DNA from: Paenibacillus pinisoli
Lineage (GTDB): Bacteria; Bacillota; Bacilli; Paenibacillales; Paenibacillaceae
Assembly (NCBI RefSeq): GCF_003605435.1
Contig: NZ_QXQB01000001.1
Coordinates: forward strand, 1,302,001 to 1,366,000
Length of the DNA: 64,000 bases
Direction: 5' to 3'
Under the pieces are notes generated by a model. That model ran no database searches. It worked only from the letters and a program-made list of their open reading frames with translations, and had not been told where the DNA came from. Made by a program: the position numbers and the translations under genes. Position 1 is the first letter of the stretch. Every line of letters begins with the position of its first letter. Shown here piece after piece: positions 1-9,691 of this stretch.

Positions 1-688
1 CTCTTCCTGCGATCCGTTTGATCCCGCTTTTCAGCCGGACATGCGCCGGGAGCCAGGATTGGGCAAAGTGATGAATCGTATAGCTGTCTGTGGTCAGATA
101 GCTGCCGCCGTTGATATAGTCGTACGGGCTGAAGAACGTGCGCGGATAGAATACGACGCCGTTGCTCAGCACTTGATGCTGGCCATTAAGCTTTAGCCCG
201 TCCCGCTTGCAATGCTCGGAGATGACCGCCGTATTCGTCAGCATATCGTAGGTGCCGTCCGGCAGCAGGAACGCTCTGCCCGCATATTCATCAAGCAGCG
301 CCTTGATCCATGGATGTCCCGGAGAAGCGCCCATCGTCCCCGATTGCAGATAAGATTCATCCTCGAAGCCGCTAAAGGCGTCATGGACGAGCAAATCGTC
401 CAGCCCCTTCACGACCTCCACATCGGTATCCAGATAGATCCCGCCATGCTTATGGAGCGCATGCAGCCTCACGTAGTCGCTGACGAATGCAAACTTGCGG
501 GCTTCATAAGCTTCCTTCGTGTAACGGCTCTGCCCGACGTCGAACAGCTCCTCATTCCACTCCATGAACTGATACCCGCTCAGATGCTTCTCCCAGCTTT
601 TCATGCATTTTTTGATCTTCTTCGATTTCTCCCCGCGCCCGAACCAGCAGTAGTGGATGATGCGCGGGATCCGTTCCGAATCTTGCAT
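1..688 (-). CDS. Glycosyltransferase with DXD sugar-binding region (partial, 3' end off window)
   Basis: The first 229 codons of a protein that runs off the left edge. Residues 9-17 (RIIHYCWFG) and the DTD motif in GGIYLDTDVEVV (about residues 83-92) are typical of the Gly_transf_sug/OCH1-like family that transfers sugars from nucleotide donors in capsule and exopolysaccharide synthesis. The ATG at 688 is preceded by GGAGG at a normal distance. It is the most downstream visible gene of the eps-like cluster, separated from epsG by a short palindromic repeat. The sugar transferred cannot be told from sequence. Confidence 0.8.
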   Translation of the reverse strand, partial: MQDSERIPRIIHYCWFGRGEKSKKIKKCMKSWEKHLSGYQFMEWNEELFDVGQSRYTKEAYEARKFAFVSDYVRLHALHKHGGIYLDTDVEVVKGLDDLLVHDAFSGFEDESYLQSGTMGASPGHPWIKALLDEYAGRAFLLPDGTYDMLTNTAVISEHCKRDGLKLNGQHQVLSNGVVFYPRTFFSPYDYINGGSYLTTDSYTIHHFAQSWLPAHVRLKSGIKRIAGR

Positions 689-704
689 AGGGCTTCCTCC
701 TAAA

Positions 705-824
705 AAGTTTTGCGAAGCAAAACTTACTTCGTAAGCGTAGACCTAAGTTTGCGAAGGCAAACTTATCATCGTAAGCATAAGCTTAAGTTTTGCGAAGCAA
801 AACTTATCTTCGTAAGCATGGCTT
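705..824. repeat. Three 40-bp tandem units, each with a palindrome
   Basis: Three units start at 705, 745 and 785. Each begins with an inverted repeat (AAGTTTTGC-GAA-GCAAAACTT in units 1 and 3, a slightly changed version in unit 2) and ends with a CTTCGTAAGC-like spacer. The array fills the gap between epsG and the next glycosyltransferase gene and reaches the epsG stop codon. It could form hairpins in the transcript and weaken read-through. A similar style of intergenic repeat is common in Paenibacillus; this is recollection, not a search. Confidence 0.85.
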
Positions 825-1896
825 AAAACGGCCATTTGATATAATCGCTGGTGTAGCGAATATCGAGAATGATGACATTTTCATAGAAGAAATACAGGAA
901 ATAGAAGCAGACAAACATCAAATAGACAAACCGCTGGTCCTTCTCCCGGAACAGCTTGATCATCCATCCCATCAGAATGAGCTGATACAAGGTGAAGTAG
1001 ATGCCGAGCCGTGCGAAAATCCAGTTCTGGGTCGAGATCAGCATAATGACCGCTCCCACCAGCGACAGATTGACGATGACATCGCTTTGCGGGAATATCG
1101 CCTTCAGCTTATCTCTGCCAAGGTAAGCGATGATGAGCGGGATCGCATAGATCACGACCCGGATGAAATTCGCTCCGCCCTCCTGGAAGTTCTCGTACTC
1201 CGAATACTTCGTATTCTCGATGACGCTGAAGAGCGCCGTGGAAAAATAGTTGAAGCCGACCACGATCAATATAGCCACTCCAAGCATCAAGCTGGTTGTC
1301 AGCGTCCATGCCCTTCGCCGCACCAGGAAGTAGATCGGCACCATGATCAGCGCGCTCTGATGAAAGAATGAAGCGAACAGCACCACCGGAAAATAAATTT
1401 TCCACTTCCCCTCCAGCAGCGATTTGATTGCGGCGAAGACGATGGCCGCCGCCAGATACTGGCGGATGCCGTTCATCGAGACGATGAATGCTCCGGTCGT
1501 AATATAGGCGTACAGACTGAACTCGACCAGCCGCGAATAGCGGCAGAAGGTGATGACGATCAGCAGATTCGTAACGAACGCGGTAAGGAAGATCATGAGC
1601 TGCGGATCGGGAGTCAATTGCTGCAGCAGCATCTGGAACAGATTGAAGCCGATATCATCCGACTGCATGACGGATTCCCAGGTAAAAGTGGTGACTTGAT
1701 AGCCGTGCATGTAGAGATACGTATCGCCTATGTTATTGCGCAAGCCCGCTACCAGAATCAAGCAAAGCGCGGCAAGAACGATATATCCTCTATTCGGCCG
1801 TATGGTTAGGGGCATTCTTCCGGTGTTCAATGCCAGGAACCTGCCCATAAATGCGCTCAAAAACACGGCCGCCAGCGTGAACCATATCATTTCCAT
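823..1896 (-). CDS. epsG: EpsG-family membrane protein, probable exopolysaccharide polymerase
   Basis: A 357-residue polytopic membrane protein with about nine or ten hydrophobic segments, the size of the EpsG family. EpsG proteins are thought to polymerise or help export exopolysaccharide repeat units at the membrane. The N-terminal membrane segment, the YIVLAALCLILVAGLR stretch and the following DTYLYMHGY are typical. The ATG follows GGAGGGAACAAAGCAA. It lies 33 bp after the upstream glycosyltransferase gene, in the same direction as epsA-F, as in the Bacillus subtilis eps operon. Confidence 0.8.
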   Translation of the reverse strand: MEMIWFTLAAVFLSAFMGRFLALNTGRMPLTIRPNRGYIVLAALCLILVAGLRNNIGDTYLYMHGYQVTTFTWESVMQSDDIGFNLFQMLLQQLTPDPQLMIFLTAFVTNLLIVITFCRYSRLVEFSLYAYITTGAFIVSMNGIRQYLAAAIVFAAIKSLLEGKWKIYFPVVLFASFFHQSALIMVPIYFLVRRRAWTLTTSLMLGVAILIVVGFNYFSTALFSVIENTKYSEYENFQEGGANFIRVVIYAIPLIIAYLGRDKLKAIFPQSDVIVNLSLVGAVIMLISTQNWIFARLGIYFTLYQLILMGWMIKLFREKDQRFVYLMFVCFYFLYFFYENVIILDIRYTSDYIKWPF

Positions 1897-1929
1897 TTGC
1901 TTTGTTCCCTCCAGGGCTGCGCCTTGATG

Positions 1930-2832
1930 TCAGCCATTCTTCATGACGGTGCTTCTTTTCGTCCGGTTCAGATAGACGTACAGCGCGAGGCCAAGCGGCA
2001 CCGCCAGCAGCGTCGTCCACCTCCGCGGGGATTCGGCCAGAAACCGCGGATTGCGCAAGATAAGATTGCTGGATACATAATGAACGGCTTCCCGGAATCG
2101 GTCCTTGTATGTCAGGGCGTACTGCATGGCTGTCTTGCGGAAGAAGGAGAAGCCGCGCGGGTTGCGCAAATATTGCTTCAGTATGTTCATGCTGGAGCCA
2201 TCCGTCCGGTATTCGACGATGCAGACGACCTCATCCATTAATAGAAGCGGCTGCTGCTGGTCGATGAGAATATATTTGTAGGAGAGAGGGCAATACTTCT
2301 CGCCTTCGAACACCGGGTACGGAGGGCAGCCGCGCGTCAATTCCGTGCGATAGATGAGCTTCTTGTCTCCCTTGACCCCATACCTGGCATAGAGCTCCGA
2401 CTGGGTTGCGCTCTGCAGACCGGCAGGCAGCCTCGTGCCTATGACCGCTCCGTCCGGCGAGGCGTCAAGCGCCGCGATGCCGGCGTATTGTTCGCTCCCG
2501 CAGCTCTTCCAGAACGACAAGATCGATTCAATCGCATGGTCGGTCATATAATCGTCGGAGTCGATGCAGACGTTCAGCTCCGTGCGGATATGCTCATAAG
2601 CCGTATTATGGGCGCCATGCATGCCCTGGTTCGCCTGATAGACATACTCGATTGGGAAGTCCGCCTCCCGCTTCCAGCTCTCTACGAGCTCAGCCGTGCC
2701 GTCGGTTGACCCGTCGTCGATGATGAGCCAAATAAAATCCTTGTTCGTCTGGCGCTGCAGGCTTTCATAACACAAATGCAGCGTATAGGCGCGATTGAAT
2801 GTTGGCGTAAAAACAGTAATTGAAGGTTCCAT
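1930..2832 (-). CDS. Family 2 glycosyltransferase
   Basis: A 300-residue GT-A fold transferase. The N-terminus has the nucleotide-sugar motif TPTFNRAYTL, then IIDDGSTDGT (about 37-46) and the metal-binding IDSDD (about 90-94). A hydrophobic stretch near residues 275-288 may anchor it to the membrane. It is expected to add a sugar to the lipid-linked repeat unit on the cytoplasmic face. It lies 18 bp after epsF and before epsG, where B. subtilis has no exact counterpart; EpsH is the nearest functional analogue. Acceptor and donor are unknown. Confidence 0.85.
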   Translation of the reverse strand: MEPSITVFTPTFNRAYTLHLCYESLQRQTNKDFIWLIIDDGSTDGTAELVESWKREADFPIEYVYQANQGMHGAHNTAYEHIRTELNVCIDSDDYMTDHAIESILSFWKSCGSEQYAGIAALDASPDGAVIGTRLPAGLQSATQSELYARYGVKGDKKLIYRTELTRGCPPYPVFEGEKYCPLSYKYILIDQQQPLLLMDEVVCIVEYRTDGSSMNILKQYLRNPRGFSFFRKTAMQYALTYKDRFREAVHYVSSNLILRNPRFLAESPRRWTTLLAVPLGLALYVYLNRTKRSTVMKNG

Positions 2833-2850
2833 TCGTATGTCCGCTCCTTC

Positions 2851-3969
2851 TTATTGCGATGATGCCGCAGCGCTCTCCAGCTGCTGGCGGTAGAACGAGC
2901 CCAGCCATTCCGCCATCGCTGCTGCGTCATAACCTCTCTCGCGAAGCATAGTCCTCGTATCGGCATGCTCATACGATGCTTCCAGAATGGCGCTGCTCCA
3001 CTCGTCGGGAGCCAGGTCCAGCGAAAGGAAGGATACCCGATTCGTCACATCCGTTTCCTTCGTAATCGTGTCGGATACGATGCAAGTCAGTCCGGCGGCC
3101 TGCGCCTCTACCAGCACGACAGGAAGCCCCTCGAACAAGGAAGGGAACAGGAACAGATCCATACCTTGCAGCAGCCTCGCGACATCCTCGCGAACGCCAA
3201 GGAAACGGATCGACTGCGACAGGCCTCTCTTCTGCGCCTCTTGCTCAATCGCGGGCCGAAGATAGCCGTCGCCCGCAAGCACCAGCAGCGCGTCCTTCTT
3301 GCGCCGGCGGAGCGACTCGAAGATATCGAGCAGAAACTTATGGTTCTTCTGTTCATTGAACCGTCCGATATGCCCGACAACAAGCGAATCTCCGGCGCCC
3401 AGCTCGGCCCTGACCTCCGCTCTGATCCGCTCGTCGAAGCGAAAGTCCTCCGTGTTGACGGCGTTGTTCAGCACGGTCACCGGATGCCCCTGTTTCTTGC
3501 CGTAAAGCCATTCGCCCGCCCTGGCGGAACAAGCGAAGTAATGGCTCGGATTGCCCTTGATCGCCGCTCTGGCGTAAAGCCGGAACGGATATTTGTAATC
3601 CAGCGCCAGGTCGCTCAGATGGCTATGAATGATGCGGCATGGCACGCCGGCCTTCTTGGCCGCGCGAATGGCAAAGCCGCTGTTCTCATTCATGTGGGCA
3701 TGGACGACTCTGTATTCCTTGTGCCCTGCGAAAAAGGCGTCCAGCTCCTTGAAGTAGCGGCGGTAATTGCCTGGCCGGATCGGAGGCATGCGGAAGATTC
3801 GGCCGCCAAGCGACAAGATTTCCTTGTCGTAATGCCCTTCCTCTGAGCGATGCACCAGGAAATCAAACTGAATGCCGTTTTTGCTCATTTGCCGGTAATA
3901 GTTCATGAGCATCGTTTCCAGTCCGCCCCGGTTCATGATGGTCACGACCTGCAGAATGCGAAGCTGCAC
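2851..3969 (-). CDS. epsF: Family 1 (GT4-like) glycosyltransferase, EpsF-like
   Basis: About 372 residues. The opening LRILQVVTIMNRGGLETML is characteristic of EpsF-type GT4 enzymes, and the C-terminal donor site FPSLFEGLPVVLVEAQAAG carries the E-x7-E signature. It should transfer a sugar during assembly of the exopolysaccharide unit. I chose the GTG at 3969 because AAAGGAGGG sits just upstream; the longer reading from 4008 has no such site and adds a charged, non-conserved stretch. The first 107 bp overlap the 3' end of the preceding gene in another frame. Confidence 0.82.
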   Translation of the reverse strand: MQLRILQVVTIMNRGGLETMLMNYYRQMSKNGIQFDFLVHRSEEGHYDKEILSLGGRIFRMPPIRPGNYRRYFKELDAFFAGHKEYRVVHAHMNENSGFAIRAAKKAGVPCRIIHSHLSDLALDYKYPFRLYARAAIKGNPSHYFACSARAGEWLYGKKQGHPVTVLNNAVNTEDFRFDERIRAEVRAELGAGDSLVVGHIGRFNEQKNHKFLLDIFESLRRRKKDALLVLAGDGYLRPAIEQEAQKRGLSQSIRFLGVREDVARLLQGMDLFLFPSLFEGLPVVLVEAQAAGLTCIVSDTITKETDVTNRVSFLSLDLAPDEWSSAILEASYEHADTRTMLRERGYDAAAMAEWLGSFYRQQLESAAASSQ

Positions 3970-5047
3970 CTTTATTCCCTCCTTTCTTTCTCGTTCTGAG
4001 CAGCTCAATGCCGTTCAGCATTATGTATATAGGCAAGGCAAGCCGCAGTCTTGCCGCTGCAAAAAACAGCTTCCATACAAGAGGCGAAGCTGAAGCGTCG
4101 AACTCTCCTAGCGACGCCTTCATCCTCGGCTGCGACAGCAGCTCCTTGAGCTGCTTCAGCTTTCCCCTTAAGGAAGCGGGGTTCGAGCGGCTAATGATAT
4201 TAAGTCCAAGACCCATCACATTCAGCGCAATCCGATTCCCCAGCGCCTTGCGGTATTCAGAAGCATTCGGACCGCCCTCTGCCGCTGCCCCCAGCTTGTC
4301 GTATTGCACGAGGAACTGCTTCAGCAGCTCCGGCTTGTAGCGTGTCGTGATGGAGCCTTCATTGGCCCTCCAGTAGTGGTAATAAGGCCGGTTCAAGAAC
4401 AGAAAGGAGCTTGCCCCGCGGAACGCTTCCACATTGAACAGCGTGTCTTCATTACTTCCGATGACGCTCAGATCCTCGAAGGCAATGCCGCTCTTGCTTA
4501 GCAGCTCCGCCCGGTACAGCTTCGACCATACCGTTCCCCAGGCATCCAGATGCTCCGGCGACGCAGTCTCGGCGCCGATAGGCCCAACCAGCCGGCGGGT
4601 CATGCCCGTCTGCACCTCATCCCCCCGCAGGATCGTCATATCCGGTAGCGAGAACGGCTTGGGATTGGCGTGGGTGCCGAACTCCCGCGTATACCCGCAC
4701 ATGACGATATCCGCATCATGCTCCAGCGAAGCGGCATGCATCTCCCCGTACATCTCAGGCTCCACCCAATCATCGGGATCGACGAAGCCGATATATTCGC
4801 CGCGGCAGGATGCCATTCCAAGGTTGCGTGCGGCAGCGACGCCCCCATTGGCGGAATCGATGATCCGGATTCGCGAGTCGGCAGCGGCATACCGCTTCAG
4901 CACGGCCAAGCTGCTATCGGTCGATCCGTCATTGACGGCCACAATCTCGAAGAGCGGATAGGTCTGCCGGAGCAAGCTGTCCAGACAGCGAGGGAGGTAG
5001 CCCTCCATGTTATATATAGGAACGACGATACTGATAATGGGCTTCAT
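3863..5047 (-). CDS. epsE: Family 2 glycosyltransferase, EpsE-like
   Basis: A 394-residue GT-A transferase with [11 protein letters not shown] at the start, VNDGSTDSS (about 39-47) and the metal motif FVDPDDW (about 88-94). In B. subtilis the enzyme at this operon position, EpsE, is both a glycosyltransferase and a flagellar clutch; whether this protein has the second role cannot be judged here. GGAGG precedes the ATG. Its last 35 codons overlap the start of epsF and read as low-complexity, non-conserved sequence after IELLRTRKKGG, which suggests a lost stop codon. Confidence 0.8.
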   Translation of the reverse strand: MKPIISIVVPIYNMEGYLPRCLDSLLRQTYPLFEIVAVNDGSTDSSLAVLKRYAAADSRIRIIDSANGGVAAARNLGMASCRGEYIGFVDPDDWVEPEMYGEMHAASLEHDADIVMCGYTREFGTHANPKPFSLPDMTILRGDEVQTGMTRRLVGPIGAETASPEHLDAWGTVWSKLYRAELLSKSGIAFEDLSVIGSNEDTLFNVEAFRGASSFLFLNRPYYHYWRANEGSITTRYKPELLKQFLVQYDKLGAAAEGGPNASEYRKALGNRIALNVMGLGLNIISRSNPASLRGKLKQLKELLSQPRMKASLGEFDASASPLVWKLFFAAARLRLALPIYIMLNGIELLRTRKKGGNKGAASHSAGRDHHEPGRTGNDAHELLPANEQKRHSV

Positions 5048-6173
5048 CCCGGACCTCCATCATTGGCTTGTAGAGCTCCTTAAGCTCCTCCAGCACACGG
5101 TCGAGCGAATAATCCTTCACACGAGCCAAGCCGTGCTCGCCCATGCGAATACGGGTATCGCGGAAGCGGAACAACAGAAGCAGGCGGCTGGCGAATTCGT
5201 CCGGATCGCCCGGCTCTACGACAAAGCCGCTTTTGCCCTCCTGCACCAATTCCACATGGCCCCGGTTCCTGGTAGCGACGACAGGCAGCCCGCAAGCCAT
5301 CGCTTCCATAATATTGACCGGCAGCCCTTCCCTGAGGCTGGATGCGACAGCAACATCGCACATCGGAAGCAGCTGGTGCAGATCCCTCCGATAACCGAGA
5401 AAGTCTACCTGGGGAGCGACGCCAAGCTGGACGGCAAGCGTCCGGCATTCTTCCAGCAGCGGCCCCTCTCCAGCCAGCAGCAGGCGTGCGCTGGGGATGC
5501 TGTCCTTCAGCTTCGACATCGCCCGCAGGAGAAGCTCATGATTTTTGTTGGCATTGAATTCCGCAGCATAGATCATCAAGAAGTGATGCGGCGTATAATT
5601 GAACAGATCGCGCATCGCACGCTTCTCCTCCGGCGGCAGCGGAGCGAATCGCCCCGTATGCACGCCGACACCGTGCACATGATGAATGCGCCCCGCGCGG
5701 AATCGGCTGTCGATGGCCCGCCGGTAATCCTCATGATTGATCGTAATCAGGCTGTCTGTCATGGCTGCAAGCAGCTTCTCTACCGGATAAAACAGAAGCC
5801 AGCTCGACAACGGAGCGCCCTTGTGAAAGTGAAAGCCATGCGCCGTATAGATGCTTTTGGCTCCCCGCTTGCGGGCGCCGCGAGCGGCCATTCGAGCCAG
5901 CGCCCCCCCGACCGGCGTATGGGAATGAATAATGGCATACCCCTCTGTATCGATGATCTTTTTCAATGCCCGATAAGCCTTCATGTTCTCTGCTTTCATG
6001 GGCGAGCGGTGGATCGGAATGTTGAATTTGCGGTCCACATGCGGAATGTCCAGCTCGCCGCGCGCCGCAAGATGAACCTCCCAGCCCATCTTGCGGAACC
6101 ATTCCATTACCGGCAAATGAAAGGCTTTGAAATGATAGTCCACGGTCGCGCAAAACAGAATTTTAGGACTCAT
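5010..6173 (-). CDS. epsD: Family 1 (GT4-like) glycosyltransferase, EpsD-like
   Basis: A 387-residue two-domain GT-B enzyme. The start [18 protein letters not shown] matches EpsD-type transferases. The middle [12 protein letters not shown] and the C-terminal [20 protein letters not shown] give the acceptor-side and donor-side signatures. It probably adds an early sugar to the lipid-linked repeat unit. The start overlaps the end of galU by 11 bp and its end overlaps epsE by 38 bp, so the genes are probably translationally coupled. Confidence 0.84.
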   Translation of the reverse strand: MSPKILFCATVDYHFKAFHLPVMEWFRKMGWEVHLAARGELDIPHVDRKFNIPIHRSPMKAENMKAYRALKKIIDTEGYAIIHSHTPVGGALARMAARGARKRGAKSIYTAHGFHFHKGAPLSSWLLFYPVEKLLAAMTDSLITINHEDYRRAIDSRFRAGRIHHVHGVGVHTGRFAPLPPEEKRAMRDLFNYTPHHFLMIYAAEFNANKNHELLLRAMSKLKDSIPSARLLLAGEGPLLEECRTLAVQLGVAPQVDFLGYRRDLHQLLPMCDVAVASSLREGLPVNIMEAMACGLPVVATRNRGHVELVQEGKSGFVVEPGDPDEFASRLLLLFRFRDTRIRMGEHGLARVKDYSLDRVLEELKELYKPMMEVRDEAHYQYRRSYI

Positions 6174-7050
6174 AAGGCGCCGTTTCCCGCTGCAGCGTAC
6201 GCGTCAGATAATCAAGCAATTCATATCGCAAATCGTCTCTTTGCAGAGCAAACTCGATTGTCGTCTGGATAAAGCCCATTTTCTCGCCGACATCATGGCG
6301 CTTGCCTTCAAACTCATAGGCGAATACCGCCCGGGAGCGATTCAGCGTCCCGATAGCGTCCGTAAGCTGGATCTCTCCGCCGGAGCCCGGCTGCTGGCAG
6401 CCCAGAATGTCGAAGATCTCAGGCGTCAATATGTATCTGCCCATAATCGCCATATCGGAAGGCGCCTCCTCGCGCGCCGGCTTCTCGACGAGATGGTTGA
6501 TCCGGTGGAAGCCCGGCTCCATCACCATGCCGTCCACGATGCCGTAGCGCGAGACCGCTTCCTCCGGCACCCGCTGAACGCCAATAACGGACGAGCCGTA
6601 TTGCTCATATTTCTCGATCATTTGCTTCAGGCACGGCTTCTCCGCCGAGATGATATCATCGCCCAGCAAGACGGCGAACGGCTCGTCGCCGATGAACTTG
6701 CGGGCGCACCAGATGGCGTGGCCGAGGCCTCTCGGTTCTTTTTGGCGAATATAGTGAATGTCCACCATATCGGAGGACTTGCGAACTTCCTGCAGCAGCT
6801 CGAATTTGCTTTTGGCGGTCAAGATCTGCTCCAGCTCCACGGAGTTGTCGAAATGGTCTTCAATCGCCCTTTTGCCTTTGCCTGTCACGATGATGATATC
6901 CTCAATGCCGGACTCGATCGCTTCTTCCACGATATATTGTATCGTCGGCTTGTCGACGATCGGCAGCATTTCCTTCGGCATCGCTTTGGTCGCCGGCAGG
7001 AATCTCGTGCCGAGTCCCGCCGCCGGTATGATTGCTTTTCTAACTTTCAT
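6163..7050 (-). CDS. galU: UTP-glucose-1-phosphate uridylyltransferase
   Basis: A 295-residue nucleotidyltransferase. [20 protein letters not shown] and [11 protein letters not shown] near the N-terminus form the UTP-binding and catalytic region, followed by the family motif GLGHAIWCA and the VEKP segment. It makes UDP-glucose, the sugar donor for exopolysaccharide and often for teichoic acid. The ATG at 7050 has a GGGGAA site upstream and starts at the conserved MKVRKA; the reading from 7074 adds eight unsupported residues. In B. subtilis the orthologue gtaB is outside the eps operon; here it is embedded between epsC and epsD. Confidence 0.93.
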   Translation of the reverse strand: MKVRKAIIPAAGLGTRFLPATKAMPKEMLPIVDKPTIQYIVEEAIESGIEDIIIVTGKGKRAIEDHFDNSVELEQILTAKSKFELLQEVRKSSDMVDIHYIRQKEPRGLGHAIWCARKFIGDEPFAVLLGDDIISAEKPCLKQMIEKYEQYGSSVIGVQRVPEEAVSRYGIVDGMVMEPGFHRINHLVEKPAREEAPSDMAIMGRYILTPEIFDILGCQQPGSGGEIQLTDAIGTLNRSRAVFAYEFEGKRHDVGEKMGFIQTTIEFALQRDDLRYELLDYLTRTLQRETAPYES

Positions 7051-7099
7051 CGCTATTCCCCGCTTCTCTACCATAATGATGGAACCGCTCGTTCCTGCT

Positions 7100-8926
7100 T
7101 TAACCGGATACGGTCGCCAGCTTTTTGATATCCGTCACCGCGTGATTGGCCATATCCAGCAGCCGCGTCTTCAGCTCCGCCTGATTCATGTCAGGGAAGT
7201 CTGCAATTAGCTGCTCGATTTCTTCATATAAAATAGCGGAAGCTTTGCCGGTGTAAATTTTGGGATACACCTGCTGCTCCATCACTTCGTCGTCCTTCAG
7301 CATTTCCTCGAACAGCTTCTCGCCCGGCCGGATGCCGGTATATTCGATGCCGATCTCGTCTACAGTAAACCCCGACATGCGGATGACATTCTGGGCCAGC
7401 TGCGTAATATTCACCGGCTCGCCCATATCGAGCACGAAGATTTCGCCGCCCTTCGCCAGCGCCCCCGCCTGGATGACCAGCCGCGACGCCTCCGGAATCG
7501 TCATAAAGTAACGGACCATATCGGGATGGGTTACCGTCACGGGGCCGCCCTTGGCAATCTGCTTCTTGAACAGCGGAATTACGCTGCCCCTGCTGCCCAG
7601 CACGTTGCCGAACCGGACAGCGACAAACTTCGTATTGCTGATCCGGTCCATATGCTGAATGATCATCTCTGCAACCCGCTTGGTTGAGCCCATCACGCTT
7701 GTAGGGTTGACCGCTTTGTCGGTCGAAATCATGACGAAGGTCTCGACGCGGCTTTTGCTTGCAGCCTTGGCTGTATTCAGCGTGCCCAGCACGTTGTTCT
7801 TGAACGCTTCCTCCGGATTGCGCTCCATTAGCGGCACATGCTTATGGGCCGCCGCATGGTAGACGACATGAGGCCGATGGGCCATCATGACCGCCATCAT
7901 TTTGTCAGCGTCCTGGAGATCGGCTATTTCGGTAAAAAACTTGATATTCGTATCCTTGAACGTCTCCTTGAGCTCCATCTCAATGGCATAGATGCTGTTC
8001 TCCCCATGCCCAAGCAGCACAAGCTTCTCCGGCAGGAACCGCGAGATTTGGCGGCATACCTCCGAGCCGATCGATCCGCCCGCGCCAGTGACAAGCACTA
8101 CCTTCTGCGTGACATAACCCGAGATGCTCTCGATGTCCAGCTCAACCGGCTCGCGCCCCAGCAAATCCTCCACCTGCACGTCACGGAACTGCGTGACCGA
8201 AATCCGGCCCGTCGCGAGATCCTCCAGCATTGGAATCATCTGCGTCTTGGCGCTCGTCTTGGCGCATTCCGTATAGATATGATAGAGCTCCTTCTTGTTC
8301 ATAGAAGGAATCGCCAATACGATATTGTCGATCTCCAGCTTCTTCGCGACATCTACGATGTCCGCGATGCTTCCGGCAACAGGAAGCCCCATAATATCAA
8401 GCATTTGCTTCTTGGCATCATCATCCACGAATGCGACGGGATGCAGTTCGGCATCCGGGTTGTTCATCAGCTGGCGTGCCAGCATCGTTCCGGCGGAGCC
8501 CGCTCCGACGATCAGCGTCCGTTTGCTCTTGCCGCCGTGCTTGCCGAAGCTCCCCCGAAGCATGCGCCAACCAAGCCTGGAGCCGCCGATAAGCAAAATA
8601 TGGATCATCCATGCGACAGCGAGCCATTTCAATTGAAGCGTTCCGTATACGACAGCCTGAGCAATCGCGGTCAGCAGGAAAGATAGTCCTACGGCTTTGG
8701 TCATTATGGCCAGCTCGCCTATGCTCGCATATTCCCAAGCCTTCTTGTAAAGCTTGAAGTACAGGAAAGATCCATGGTGCAGCAGAAGAAGAGTCCCCGC
8801 CAGGAAGTAGAAGCCGGTGCCTGCGGCGGTATTCGGCTCCAGCAGCCAGCGGCTGACAGCCAGCGCCGTTAGGACAATCCCCGAATCAAGCAGCACAAGA
8901 AGCGAAAGTCTACTTCGATAAGTCAT
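7100..8926 (-). CDS. epsC: Membrane-bound UDP-sugar 4,6-dehydratase, EpsC/CapD family
   Basis: About 608 residues: four N-terminal membrane helices, a first Rossmann region ([14 protein letters not shown]), then a catalytic short-chain dehydrogenase domain ([13 protein letters not shown], then [18 protein letters not shown]). This is the architecture of CapD/EpsC enzymes that turn UDP-GlcNAc into a keto-deoxy sugar nucleotide at the membrane. I chose the ATG at 8926, with AAAGGATGG 9 bp upstream; the TTG at 8947 overlaps that site. A terminator after epsB and a SinR-like operator upstream suggest its own transcription unit. Confidence 0.9.
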   Translation of the reverse strand: MTYRSRLSLLVLLDSGIVLTALAVSRWLLEPNTAAGTGFYFLAGTLLLLHHGSFLYFKLYKKAWEYASIGELAIMTKAVGLSFLLTAIAQAVVYGTLQLKWLAVAWMIHILLIGGSRLGWRMLRGSFGKHGGKSKRTLIVGAGSAGTMLARQLMNNPDAELHPVAFVDDDAKKQMLDIMGLPVAGSIADIVDVAKKLEIDNIVLAIPSMNKKELYHIYTECAKTSAKTQMIPMLEDLATGRISVTQFRDVQVEDLLGREPVELDIESISGYVTQKVVLVTGAGGSIGSEVCRQISRFLPEKLVLLGHGENSIYAIEMELKETFKDTNIKFFTEIADLQDADKMMAVMMAHRPHVVYHAAAHKHVPLMERNPEEAFKNNVLGTLNTAKAASKSRVETFVMISTDKAVNPTSVMGSTKRVAEMIIQHMDRISNTKFVAVRFGNVLGSRGSVIPLFKKQIAKGGPVTVTHPDMVRYFMTIPEASRLVIQAGALAKGGEIFVLDMGEPVNITQLAQNVIRMSGFTVDEIGIEYTGIRPGEKLFEEMLKDDEVMEQQVYPKIYTGKASAILYEEIEQLIADFPDMNQAELKTRLLDMANHAVTDIKKLATVSG

Positions 8927-8970
8927 GATAAATTTCCATCCTTTCAACTTGCATGATAACGAACATTTTT

Positions 8971-8986
8971 GTGCTTTATAAAGAAC
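8971..8986 (-). promoter_or_regulatory. Degenerate SinR-type operator upstream of epsC
   Basis: Read on the minus strand, GTTCTTT-AT-AAAGCAC matches the inverted GTTCTTT/AAAGAAC pair found at the sinR and epsA promoters, with one arm changed at one position. A further half-site GTTCGTT lies about 15 bp downstream. The hexamers at the -35 and -10 positions (CCTAAA and AAAAAT) are poor, unlike the other two sites, so promoter strength here is doubtful. Confidence 0.5.
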
Positions 8987-8996
8987 ATTTAGGCCG

Positions 8997-9034
8997 AAAA
9001 AAAGACGTTATCCGATGAGTCATCATCTAACGTT
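8997..9034 (-). terminator. Intrinsic terminator after epsB
   Basis: On the minus strand AACGTTA pairs with TAACGT, with an inner GATGA/TCATC stem, followed by seven T. The stem begins inside the last codons of epsB. It separates epsAB from epsC and the rest of the cluster. Confidence 0.75.
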
Positions 9035-9691
9035 CTTTTTGTTTAAAATCGCCCCTATAATATTCGCTCCTGCAAAGGATAGAGATTGTTTCGCTTCAAG
9101 GGCCTTGCCATGAGTCGTCTTGCCGCAGCTCAGCAGCAGCACGACACCATCACATTTGTTCACCAGCGCATTCGTATCGGGCGCCGTCAATACCGGCGGA
9201 CAATCGAATACGATGCGGTCATAATGCTGAATGGCTTTCTCTATTAATTCCTTCATGCGATGGGAATCCAACAGGTCGGCAGAGTTGCCTTGCGACAATC
9301 CGCTTGTCAAGAGATCCATGCCTTCCACTTCCGTCTCCTGCACAGCCTCGTCAAAAGCAAGCTGCTGCGCCAGCACGCTCGATAGTCCCGGAGAGATTTG
9401 CGTATTGAAAATTTTATGAAGGACGGGTTTGCGGAAGTTCACATCAATGAGCAGTACCCTCTCGCCCCGCTGTGCCATGCTGACCGCCAGATTAATCGCA
9501 GCAGTCGACTTGCCGTCCCCCTCCTCAGGCGATGTGACCAGCAGCGTACGGACCGGCGCTCCCTCCGCCGCATATTGAATGTTGTTGCGGATCGTCCGGT
9601 ATTGCTCTGCGATTCTGTGGGATGGATTCAAATAAGCGATCAAGCTTCGGTTAACCACTCGTTTGGCTATTTTTGCACGTTCACGAACCAA
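9023..9691 (-). CDS. epsB: CpsD/CapB-type tyrosine kinase, EpsB-like
   Basis: About 222 residues. It has Walker A in SPEEGDGKSTAAINLA, Walker A' in VLLIDVNFRKPVLHKIF and Walker B in RIVFDCPPV, the three nucleotide motifs of bacterial tyrosine kinases. These act with a membrane activator (here epsA, overlapping upstream) to control polymer assembly. The TTG at 9691 is favoured because AGGAG ends 8 bp before it; the GTG at 9700 overlaps that site. The protein stops at GAILNKKNVR, just before the tyrosine cluster usually found at the C-terminus of this family. Confidence 0.85.
   Translation of the reverse strand: MVRERAKIAKRVVNRSLIAYLNPSHRIAEQYRTIRNNIQYAAEGAPVRTLLVTSPEEGDGKSTAAINLAVSMAQRGERVLLIDVNFRKPVLHKIFNTQISPGLSSVLAQQLAFDEAVQETEVEGMDLLTSGLSQGNSADLLDSHRMKELIEKAIQHYDRIVFDCPPVLTAPDTNALVNKCDGVVLLLSCGKTTHGKALEAKQSLSFAGANIIGAILNKKNVR

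Noticed and set aside
5007..6272. 421-residue frame opposite epsD
   Set aside because: Antisense shadow with no ribosome site; spans two minus-strand genes.
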